From CAZYFH01 sp965197395 (lineage in GTDB: Bacteria; Acidobacteriota; Vicinamibacteria; Vicinamibacterales; UBA8438), in assembly GCA_965197395.1 (NCBI GenBank), contig CBDANB010000007.1, forward strand, positions 1,178,001 to 1,242,000: a DNA stretch of 64,000 bases, given 5' to 3'. Below the pieces are notes generated by a model. The model was not told the origin of the DNA and did no database searches. It worked only from the letters and a program-made list of their open reading frames with translations. Position numbers and translations under genes: made by a program. Of the stretch, positions 35,439 through 42,650 are shown one piece after another (positions within the stretch are counted from its first letter, which is position 1; each line of letters starts with the position of its first letter).

Positions 35439-36713
35439 ATGACTGACGCGACCGAGTCACCCACGACCTCCGCATCAGCGCAGCCGTCTGCAGCCGCGGG
35501 CAACCGATGGCTCGTCCTCGCCGGTGGCGTGTTGATGAACCTGGCGCTCGGGGTCATTTACGCCTGGAGCGTCTTCGTGCAGCCGATCGAAGAGGAGTTC
35601 GGCTGGACGCGCGCAGACACGTCGGTCGTGTTCACGATCGCCATCCTGTCGATCGGCTCGTGGTTCGTCGTGGCCGGCCTGCTGCAGGATCGGTTCGGCC
35701 CGCGGCCCATCGCCGCGTTCGGCGGTGTCCTGTACGCCGCCGGGTTCTTCCTGGCCAGTCAGACGGAATCGCTCCTGTGGCTCTACGTCGTGTTCGGCGC
35801 GCTGGCCGGTGCCGGCAACGGCTTCGGGTATGCCGTGCCCATCCCCGTGTGCTCTAAGTGGTTCCCCGACAAGCGGGGCCTCGCGGTCGGTCTGGCGGTC
35901 GGTGGCTACGGCGCGGGGTCGGGCATCTTCGGACCGCTGGCGACCAACATCCTGATCCCCGACTACGGCTGGCGGACCACGATGCAGCTGTACGGCCTCG
36001 CGTTTCTCGTGATCACGTTGGTCGCCGCCTGGCTCCTCAGGAACCCACCCGCCGACTACAAGCCGACCGGCTGGGCACCCGCCGCACAGGCCAAGGTGGC
36101 CATCACACGCTCGAGTCGCGACATTCCGACCGGCGAGATGGTGAAGATGCCGACCTTCTACTTCCTCTGGGTTGCGTACTGTCTGGGTGCCGCCGCTGGC
36201 CTGATGGTGATTAGCCAGCTCGTGCCTTTCGGGACCGCGGCCGGTCTGAGCGTCGCGGCCGCCTCGCTCGGTCTCACGTTGGGCGCGGTCGGCAATGCGG
36301 GCGGTCGCGTGCTCTCGGGATGGATGTCGGACACGTTCGGGAGGCTGAACACGATGCGCCTGATGATCCTCATCTCCGCGATCGCGATGCCGCTCTTCTA
36401 TACGTTCCGGGAGCAGGTGGTGTGGTTCTACCTGTTCATCGTCATCGTGTACTACTGCTATGGCACGCTGCTGTCGGTGTTCGCGTCGACGTCGGCCGAT
36501 TTCTTCGGCACGAAGCACCTCGGCGTCAACTACGGCCTGCTCTTCTCCGCCTGGGGTATCGCGGGTCTCGTTGGACCCGTGATCGCAGGCAGCTTCTTCG
36601 ACCGGTTCGGCAACTATCAGTTCGCCTTCTTCGCGGCGGCCGCCATGTCGGTCGTGGCGCTGCTGTCACTGATGATGGCGAAGAACCCCGCGGAGGCACA
36701 GGCGACCGCCTAG
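35439..36713 (+). CDS. MFS transporter of the OFA (oxalate/formate antiporter) type
   Basis: 424 residues, about 12 hydrophobic segments. The blocks VFVQPIEEEFGWTRADTS, SKWFPDKRGLAVGLAVGGYG and AWGIAGLVGPVIAGSFFDR are characteristic of the OFA branch of the major facilitator superfamily, which exchange small carboxylates. The substrate cannot be named. A GAGGAGAC ribosome site precedes the ATG. It lies 57 bases upstream of a short-chain fatty acid transporter gene, so the pair may handle organic acids. Confidence 0.85.
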   Translation: MTDATESPTTSASAQPSAAAGNRWLVLAGGVLMNLALGVIYAWSVFVQPIEEEFGWTRADTSVVFTIAILSIGSWFVVAGLLQDRFGPRPIAAFGGVLYAAGFFLASQTESLLWLYVVFGALAGAGNGFGYAVPIPVCSKWFPDKRGLAVGLAVGGYGAGSGIFGPLATNILIPDYGWRTTMQLYGLAFLVITLVAAWLLRNPPADYKPTGWAPAAQAKVAITRSSRDIPTGEMVKMPTFYFLWVAYCLGAAAGLMVISQLVPFGTAAGLSVAAASLGLTLGAVGNAGGRVLSGWMSDTFGRLNTMRLMILISAIAMPLFYTFREQVVWFYLFIVIVYYCYGTLLSVFASTSADFFGTKHLGVNYGLLFSAWGIAGLVGPVIAGSFFDRFGNYQFAFFAAAAMSVVALLSLMMAKNPAEAQATA

Positions 36714-36770
36714 CTGCCGCGGGGCGGCACGGGCGCGCGAGTCGCGCCCACCCTGCAGCCCTTCCTCGCC

Positions 36771-38171
36771 ATGTCCACCGCATCCTCGTCGTCTCTGGTC
36801 GGCTTCGTCGGCGATGCCGGCGATCGGCTGTGCCGCTTCACGCAGCGGTGGATCCCAGACTCGTGGGTCGTGTGCATGATTCTGACGGTCGTGGCCATCG
36901 TGCTGGCCATGGCCGCCGCCGGTGCAAGCCTCAACGAGGCGGTGCTCGCGTGGGGCGGTGGCCTGTGGGCCCTGCTCGAGCTGGCGATGCAGTTCTCGAT
37001 CGCCATGATCGCGGCGCACGCGTGCGTCTCATCTCGGCCGGTGTTCACCCTGCTCGATAAGCTCGCCGGTCTGCCAGACAAGAACCGCCCCCTCCAGGCA
37101 ATTGCGCTCATCGGTTTCTACTCGTTGACCACCGCCTACTTGAACTGGGCGCTGAGCGTGGTTGCCTCGGCGCTGTTCGTGCCGTTCGTCGCGCGGCGCA
37201 ATCCGAAAGCCGATATCCGGGTCTTGATTGCCGCGGCCTATCTCGGCCTCGGTACTGTCTGGCACGGCGGGTTCTCGGGTTCTGCGCCCCTCATTCTCGC
37301 CACGCCCGGGAATCCACTCATCGCACCCGCCACTGGCGAGCCCGTGATTGACCGCCTGATCCCTGTGACCGAGAGTCTCCTCATTCCGTTCAATTTGATC
37401 TACGTCGTCATCATCGGGGCGGTCGCGCTGGCGACCGTCGTCGCGCTGCACCCGCGCGGCACGCCGCAGACCCTCACCAGCGAGCAGATCGATCAGATGA
37501 TGCCGGCGCTGCCGGAGGTGGACCAGGCGGACACACCCGCCGGGCAGATGGGATCGCATCGTGGCTGGGTCGTCTTCGCCGCCATCTTGATCGGCTATCC
37601 CCTCGGCTACTCGATGGTCACGCGCGGCTTCGGGGCCACCTGGACGATCAACGCCTTCAACGCGGTGTTTCTGGTCTCGGCGCTGCTCCTGCAGGGGCGG
37701 CCGGCGAATCTCGTGAAGGCGTTCGGGAACGGCGCGCGCACGGCGTCCGGCGTCATTCTGCAGTTTCCGTTCTACGCCGGCATCTTCGGCGTCATCAACA
37801 ACACGGAGCTCGGAAGCTGGCTGGGCGCGTTGTTCGTCGAGATCGCGACCACCGAGACCTACCCCCTGGTCGTCTACTTCTACTCGGGGTTCATGAACCT
37901 CTTCGTGCCGTCAGCCGGTTCGAAGTGGCTGATCGAGGCACCGTATCTCCTACCGGCCGCCCGCGAGCTGGGCGTGTCTGCGACGACCACGGTGCTGGCG
38001 TACGCCTACGGGGATTCGACGACGAACTTGATCCAACCGTTTTGGGCGATCCCGATCCTGACGGTGACGCGGCTGAAGTTCGGAGACGTGCTGGGCTACA
38101 CCGGCATCGTGGCGATCGTCTGCATGATCACCAGCGTCATCGCGATGCTGTTGATTCCCGCGACGCTGTGA
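36771..38171 (+). CDS. atoE: Short-chain fatty acid transporter, AtoE-like
   Basis: 466 residues, about 12 hydrophobic segments. Family stretches are RWIPDSWVVCMILTVVAI, GLGTVWHGGFSGSAPLILAT and FVPSAGSKWLIEAPYLLPAA. AtoE-type proteins carry acetoacetate or butyrate-like acids across the inner membrane. There are no adjacent ato catabolic genes, although a 3-oxoacid CoA-transferase is encoded at 16747-19603 in the same window. No strong ribosome site is visible. Confidence 0.88.
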   Translation: MSTASSSSLVGFVGDAGDRLCRFTQRWIPDSWVVCMILTVVAIVLAMAAAGASLNEAVLAWGGGLWALLELAMQFSIAMIAAHACVSSRPVFTLLDKLAGLPDKNRPLQAIALIGFYSLTTAYLNWALSVVASALFVPFVARRNPKADIRVLIAAAYLGLGTVWHGGFSGSAPLILATPGNPLIAPATGEPVIDRLIPVTESLLIPFNLIYVVIIGAVALATVVALHPRGTPQTLTSEQIDQMMPALPEVDQADTPAGQMGSHRGWVVFAAILIGYPLGYSMVTRGFGATWTINAFNAVFLVSALLLQGRPANLVKAFGNGARTASGVILQFPFYAGIFGVINNTELGSWLGALFVEIATTETYPLVVYFYSGFMNLFVPSAGSKWLIEAPYLLPAARELGVSATTTVLAYAYGDSTTNLIQPFWAIPILTVTRLKFGDVLGYTGIVAIVCMITSVIAMLLIPATL

Positions 38172-38227
38172 GTCCCGACCGGGCGCGCGTCCGTTTCCTG
38201 GTGTAGGACACGAGACTGCGCACCGCC

Positions 38228-38326
38228 GGCCAAGGCGCGCACGGCGCGCCTCGCGGACGCGGAGCGGGGCTCTCGGGGTCCCCGCGTAGCGTCCGCGGGG
38301 GGTCCGGGGGCGTAGCCCCCGTCTAG
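38228..38326 (+). repeat. Structured intergenic repeat, copy 2
   Basis: Hairpin 1: 38234-38240 with 38244-38250. Hairpin 2: outer stem 38252-38260 with 38289-38297 (an A-T pair where copy 1 has G-C), inner stem 38264-38269 with 38280-38285, same ten-base loop CTCTCGGGGT. Hairpin 3: GGGGGC/GCCCCC around loop GTA, ending GTCTAG at 38326. Ends 10 bases before the stop codon of the convergent Spy-like gene. Confidence 0.85.
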
Positions 38327-38335
38327 ATATGCCGC

Positions 38336-38794
38336 TCAGCGCCGGGGCGAGCGGCCGCGCTCGCGCTCCGCCGGTCCCGGACCAAAGCGCCGGTCGCGCC
38401 GTGGGGGGCGTCGCTCGTTGCCGAGTCGAACGATCTCTTCCTCGAAGACCTCCAACTGCGCGGCCGTGAGGATGTCCGCGATTGCGGTCCGGAAGTCGGC
38501 CTGCTCGGTCTCGAAGCGTGCGCGCACCTCCCGATTGACCTCCCGAAAGTGCTGGCGGCGCGTCTCGAAGAGCTGCTCGAGCCGAACCCGCTGATCGTCG
38601 GTGAGCTCCATTTCCGACGACAACCGCTCGAGGAGCATCCGCGGCGGCGGCCCACCTCGACCGCCCGGCGGCCCCAGGCCCGTCCGTGGCCCCGGCACGA
38701 GCCAGGGCGTGACGAGCGCCCCCGCGCCCACACCCACCAGGAACACGGCGACCACGAACATCCCAACCCAGGCGCGCCCGGGCACCTCGCTCAT
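38336..38794 (-). CDS. Spy/CpxP-like periplasmic protein
   Basis: 152 residues. An N-terminal hydrophobic helix (VGMFVVAVFLVGVGAGALV) is followed by a proline/glycine-rich linker and a helical region with the LTDDQRVRLEQLF motif typical of the Spy/CpxP/LTxxQ group, which sense or chaperone misfolded envelope proteins or metals. The gene overlaps the anti-sigma gene by 4 bases, so it belongs to the sigma operon. Its C-terminus is arginine-rich. Confidence 0.78.
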   Translation of the reverse strand: MSEVPGRAWVGMFVVAVFLVGVGAGALVTPWLVPGPRTGLGPPGGRGGPPPRMLLERLSSEMELTDDQRVRLEQLFETRRQHFREVNREVRARFETEQADFRTAIADILTAAQLEVFEEEIVRLGNERRPPRRDRRFGPGPAERERGRSPRR

Positions 38795-39312
38795 GGCACC
38801 GTCTCCAACGGATCGTCGGGGTCGGCCGTCAGGACCGCGTCGAGCAGCGCGTCGGCGGCGACGTCGACCCCCGAGAGCAGCATGAAAGCCGGCCTTGCAT
38901 CCGTTGGCGCATCATCACTCCAGGCGGTCACGAGATCGACGAACTCGATCGGTTGAGGTGCATCCGGCGGACCGGACGTCCGGAGACCCACTGCCGCGAC
39001 CAGGAACAGCGCGGTTGCCACAGGCGCGAGGCGCAACGTCCAGGCGCGCCAGTCCACGGCGTCGAGCCAGCTGGCTGTCGGCTCGAGCTTCGCCATCACC
39101 CGAGCGGCAAAGTCCGGCGGGGTGCCCCGGTCGGGTCGAGCGGCCAGCGCGACTCTCACGGCGCGCTGCGCGTCACGAGCGTCACGGCAGGCGGCGCACG
39201 CGGCGAGGTGGAGCCGAACGGCGCGATCCCGTGCCTCGCCTGTGGGCCCGTCGACGGTGCCGCCAGCGTCCCGCACGATGAACGGTCGCGCCTCGTCGCA
39301 GTTCATGACCAT
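38791..39312 (-). CDS. Anti-sigma factor with zinc-binding N-terminus
   Basis: 173 residues. The N-terminal HLAACAAC motif (with upstream His) is that of ZAS-type anti-sigma factors, which bind zinc and sequester an ECF sigma factor. A single hydrophobic segment (LRLAPVATALFLVAAVGL) near residue 100 puts the C-terminus outside the cytoplasm, with an acidic tail. It lies between the sigma factor gene and a Spy-like gene. A second ATG at 39306 is an alternative start. Confidence 0.85.
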   Translation of the reverse strand: MVMNCDEARPFIVRDAGGTVDGPTGEARDRAVRLHLAACAACRDARDAQRAVRVALAARPDRGTPPDFAARVMAKLEPTASWLDAVDWRAWTLRLAPVATALFLVAAVGLRTSGPPDAPQPIEFVDLVTAWSDDAPTDARPAFMLLSGVDVAADALLDAVLTADPDDPLETVP

Positions 39313-39319
39313 GCCTCAC

Positions 39320-39919
39320 TCACACCCGGTGTGCTCGTCGCGCGGTGCCGACGACTGACCTGAGCAGCGGCCGAAGCCGTTGCCGCGCCCGAAAGATCCG
39401 TGACTCCACCGTGCCGATCGGCGTGGCCGTGATGGCCGCGATCTCCTTGTAGTCCAGCCCCTCGACATCCCGCAAGATCACGGCGACGCGCAGATCAGCG
39501 GGGAGCGTGGCCAGCGCCCGATCGATCGCGTCGCGCGCAACGAGCGTCGCCTCGGCGTCCGGGAGGCCCGACGGCACCTCGACGGCATCCGCCGCTTCCG
39601 CGTCGCCGACCGGAACCCACCCTTCGAGGTGCCCCCGTCGGGAACGCCGGTCGAGCGCTGTCCGGGCCGCGTTGGTGGCGATGCGGTAGAGCCACGTCTT
39701 GAAGGTGCTGTCTCCGCGAAACCGCGCCAGCGCGCGGTACGCCCGCACGAACGTGTCCTGCGCCACGTCTTCAGCCGCGCTATGGTCGCGAAGCATCGTC
39801 TGCGCATAGTTCACGATCCGCGTTTGATAGCGCCCGACGAGCGTCTCGAACGCGCGGAGGTCACCCGCCCTCGCCTCCTCCACAAGCTTCCGGTCTGCAT
39901 CACGTGCATCGCGTCCCAC
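39320..39919 (-). CDS. ECF sigma factor (RpoE-like)
   Basis: 199 residues. Region 2 reads YAQTMLRDHSAAEDVAQDTF with the following VRAYRAL, and region 4 reads GLDYKEIAAITATPIGTVES. This is the typical RpoE-like ECF layout. The start is GTG at 39919. It is the first gene of a three-gene minus-strand operon (sigma, anti-sigma, Spy-like) and is divergent from a second Spy-like gene whose promoter at 40077-40105 looks like an ECF target. Confidence 0.9.
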   Translation of the reverse strand: MGRDARDADRKLVEEARAGDLRAFETLVGRYQTRIVNYAQTMLRDHSAAEDVAQDTFVRAYRALARFRGDSTFKTWLYRIATNAARTALDRRSRRGHLEGWVPVGDAEAADAVEVPSGLPDAEATLVARDAIDRALATLPADLRVAVILRDVEGLDYKEIAAITATPIGTVESRIFRARQRLRPLLRSVVGTARRAHRV

Positions 39920-40076
39920 GGTATGACCGCGCCCGGCACGCCGGTCGTCACAGGCTGTCGCGCATCATACAGGCGCCACGCCCCGCGGCTTCCGTGTCAG
40001 CGCCGTACAGACAAAGACTTCGAGCAACCGCCGTTTCTTCCCTGACTCGCCCGACGTCGCGAGGCTCGCAACTCAG

Positions 40077-40105
40077 GGAATATTTCATCCGGGTGCCGGG
40101 TCGAT
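40077..40105 (+). promoter_or_regulatory. Candidate ECF sigma factor promoter
   Basis: GGAATA at 40077-40082 and GTCGAT at 40100-40105, 17 bases apart, resemble the GGAAC / CGTC-type elements used by RpoE-like sigma factors. It sits upstream of a Spy-like gene that lies next to an ECF sigma factor gene, so autoregulation by that factor is a reasonable guess. Confidence 0.4.
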
Positions 40106-40127
40106 AGACACAACGAAGGAGGACGCA

Positions 40128-40688
40128 ATGACGGACAGAAGTTCGACGAAGGCCTGTGGAACGGCGTCGGTCGGTGTCGGCGTGATCGCCGCGAGCATGT
40201 TACTGATGGCGCTCGACACCCAGGTCGACGCCGCACAACGAGGCCGGGGCCCGAGGGGCGGACGGATGCACGCCGACAACGGCGGCCCGGCCCTGGGGCG
40301 CATCCTGCCCCCGCTCCGACGTCTGGATCTCGACGAGTTCCAGCGCACGCAGATCCGTGCCCTGATGGACCAGCATCGCGAGGCGCTCCAGACGACGGCC
40401 GAGCCACTGCGCGCGGCGCGACGTGCGCTGCGCGATGCCGTGACGACGGATGTCGTCAACGAGGGCGAGATCCGAACGCGTGCAGCCCAGCTCGCGACGC
40501 TCGAGGGCGACGCCGCGGTGCAGCAGGCCTCCCTCTTCGCCCAGGTGTGGCGGCTGCTCACGCTCGACCAACAGGCGCGGGCCGCGGAGCTCGAGGCGGA
40601 AGCGCAGGCCCGCCGCAGCGAGCGGCGCACGCGGATGGAGGAACGCCGCCAGGAGCGGCGGCAACGTCGGCCGGACGCCTCAGGTTAG
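40128..40688 (+). CDS. Spy/CpxP-like protein (LTxxQ-type)
   Basis: 186 residues. A signal segment (GTASVGVGVIAASMLLMALD) with AAQ-like cleavage is followed by RLDLDEFQRTQIRALMDQHR and a long helical region, ending in LLTLDQQARAAELEAEAQAR and a very basic tail. LTLDQQ is the repeated motif of the Spy family, made of envelope-stress or metal-responsive chaperones. The gene has a near-perfect ribosome site (AAGGAGGA at 40116-40123) and is divergent from the ECF sigma operon. Confidence 0.75.
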   Translation: MTDRSSTKACGTASVGVGVIAASMLLMALDTQVDAAQRGRGPRGGRMHADNGGPALGRILPPLRRLDLDEFQRTQIRALMDQHREALQTTAEPLRAARRALRDAVTTDVVNEGEIRTRAAQLATLEGDAAVQQASLFAQVWRLLTLDQQARAAELEAEAQARRSERRTRMEERRQERRQRRPDASG

Positions 40689-40695
40689 TTGGCGG

Positions 40696-42648
40696 TCAGT
40701 GCGACGTGCGGTCGAGGATCCGCTCGATCTCGTCCATCACGCGGTCCATCCGGGCGATGAGCGCGTCGTACGGGGCATCGGTCGCGAGGTCGATGCCGTA
40801 GTCCTGCAGCAGCTCGTATGCGTAGCGTGATCCGCCGGCGGAGAGCACGGCGAGGTAGTCGTCGCGCGCCTGCTCGTCGCCGTTGAGAAAGCGCTCGGCG
40901 AACATCGTGCCACCCGCGATCGACGTGGCGTACTGAAACACGTAGAAGTTGCGGTAGAAGTGGGGGATGAAGCCCCACTCGATCGCGTAGGCCGCGTCGT
41001 AGTCCAGCACGCCGGCGTCCGAACCATGATAGCGACGCACGAGTTGCTCGTAGAGCTCGGTCATCTTCTCGCCCGAGAGCGCCTCTCCCACCTCGACGAG
41101 CTCGTGGATCTTCAGCTCGAACTCGGCGAACATCACTTGTCGAAAAAATGTCCCGCGCACCGCTTCCAGCGCGGTGCCGAGGTAGAAGAGCCGCTCCTCG
41201 TCCGTGATGTCCTGGGCGAGCATGTGCTCCTGCAACAGGACCTCGTTCGTCGTCGACGCGATCTCCGCCGTGAAGGTAGCGTAGCTCGCCGTCTCGTACG
41301 GGTTGTGCTCCTTCGAGAGCAGCGTGTGGACGGCATGTCCCCATTCGTGGGCCAGCGTCGACACGTCGTCATACTTGCCGTTGAAGTTCAGCAACAGATA
41401 TGGGTGACCGTCGTAGACCGACCCGAGCATGTAGGCCCCGGGCGCCTTCCCCTGTTGGGGGTAGACGTGCATCCACTCGCCGGCAAACCCCTCCTGCAAC
41501 AGGTCGGTGTAGTGGTCGCCGAGTGGCGCCGCGGACGCCAGGGCGAGCGCCTCCGATTCGTCGAGGCCGAACGCCCGATCGGATGCCACGAGCGATGGGT
41601 AGATGTCGTAGTAGCGCAGGTCGTCGAGACCCAGCATCCGCTGACGGAGCCGAAAGTACCGGTGTAGCGACGGAAGGTGGCGATGGGCCGCAGCGATCAG
41701 CCTGTGATAGACAGCGATCGGGATGTGTGGCCCGGCCAGCGCAGCGTCCAGCGCACTGTCATAGCGGCGGGCCTTTGCCTCGAAGACGTGCGCCTTGACG
41801 TGGGTGTCGAGGGTCTGGCCGAGTGTCGCTTCATACGCCTTCCACGATTGCCAGAAGGCGTCGAAGACGCGTTGCCGATCCTCACGGTTCTGCGCCGCGC
41901 GATGCTTGCCGTAGGCGGCCGGGTCGAGCCGCACCGCCTCGCCCGTCGACAGCGTGATGGTCGGAAACGGCATGTCCGAGCTCGACAGCATGGCGAAAAT
42001 CCGCTCCGGCCCCTGGCGCATGGCGCTCGTGCCGGCAATCACCGCCTCAGCCTCATCCGTCAACGTGTGCGGTGCCCGGCGCAACGTGTCCCGCACGTTG
42101 AACGCATGCTTCGACAACCCGGCATCCTCGCGCAGGTAGCGCTCGAACGTCGCGGAACCGACGCGGAGCAACTCAGGCGCGACGAAGCTCGTGACCGCCT
42201 CGAACTCGGCCAACAGCAACGCCGCGTCGCCGCGCCGCTCCTGCGCGTCTGCCACGCGTCGGTCTTCATCGGACTTGAGAAAGGCGTAGGAATACAGGTG
42301 CTCGAGCGCCTTCGTGGTGTCGCTGATGGCGTCGAGCGCCTCCCGGAGCACGGCGGCGCTTTCGCCCAGCCGGCCCTGAAACGCCGACAGGCCGTTGACC
42401 TGGTCCCCGAGCCGCGCCTTGTCGGCCGCCCACGCCTCGAGATTCGGATAGAGCGCGACCAGGTCCCACGCGACTTGCGCGGGTGGTGTGGTGTCGCCGG
42501 GTTGCGCGGCTGCGGTCTCCACCGGACTCACGTGCGTGGCTTCATTGACTGTCATCGTCATCACCATGGCCATGAGAGCCACTCCGAACACGGCGGCGCC
42601 CGAAGGGCCGCGCCCGGCCGCGCACCGGCGGCGTGCATCGCTCGCCAT
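40696..42648 (-). CDS. pepF: Oligoendopeptidase F (M3 family), exported
   Basis: 650 residues. The zinc site is HEWGHAVHTL with a downstream glutamate in TFTAEIASTTNEV. Flanking family stretches are LLNFNGKYDDVSTLAHEWGH and LGTALEAVRGTFFRQVMFAEF. The first ~45 residues, with a hydrophobic segment (GVALMAMVMTMTV), suggest export, unlike typical cytosolic PepF. It is an endopeptidase for oligopeptides. The stop of the aconitase gene lies 2 bases upstream. Confidence 0.9.
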   Translation of the reverse strand: MASDARRRCAAGRGPSGAAVFGVALMAMVMTMTVNEATHVSPVETAAAQPGDTTPPAQVAWDLVALYPNLEAWAADKARLGDQVNGLSAFQGRLGESAAVLREALDAISDTTKALEHLYSYAFLKSDEDRRVADAQERRGDAALLLAEFEAVTSFVAPELLRVGSATFERYLREDAGLSKHAFNVRDTLRRAPHTLTDEAEAVIAGTSAMRQGPERIFAMLSSSDMPFPTITLSTGEAVRLDPAAYGKHRAAQNREDRQRVFDAFWQSWKAYEATLGQTLDTHVKAHVFEAKARRYDSALDAALAGPHIPIAVYHRLIAAAHRHLPSLHRYFRLRQRMLGLDDLRYYDIYPSLVASDRAFGLDESEALALASAAPLGDHYTDLLQEGFAGEWMHVYPQQGKAPGAYMLGSVYDGHPYLLLNFNGKYDDVSTLAHEWGHAVHTLLSKEHNPYETASYATFTAEIASTTNEVLLQEHMLAQDITDEERLFYLGTALEAVRGTFFRQVMFAEFELKIHELVEVGEALSGEKMTELYEQLVRRYHGSDAGVLDYDAAYAIEWGFIPHFYRNFYVFQYATSIAGGTMFAERFLNGDEQARDDYLAVLSAGGSRYAYELLQDYGIDLATDAPYDALIARMDRVMDEIERILDRTSH

Positions 42649-42650
42649 CG

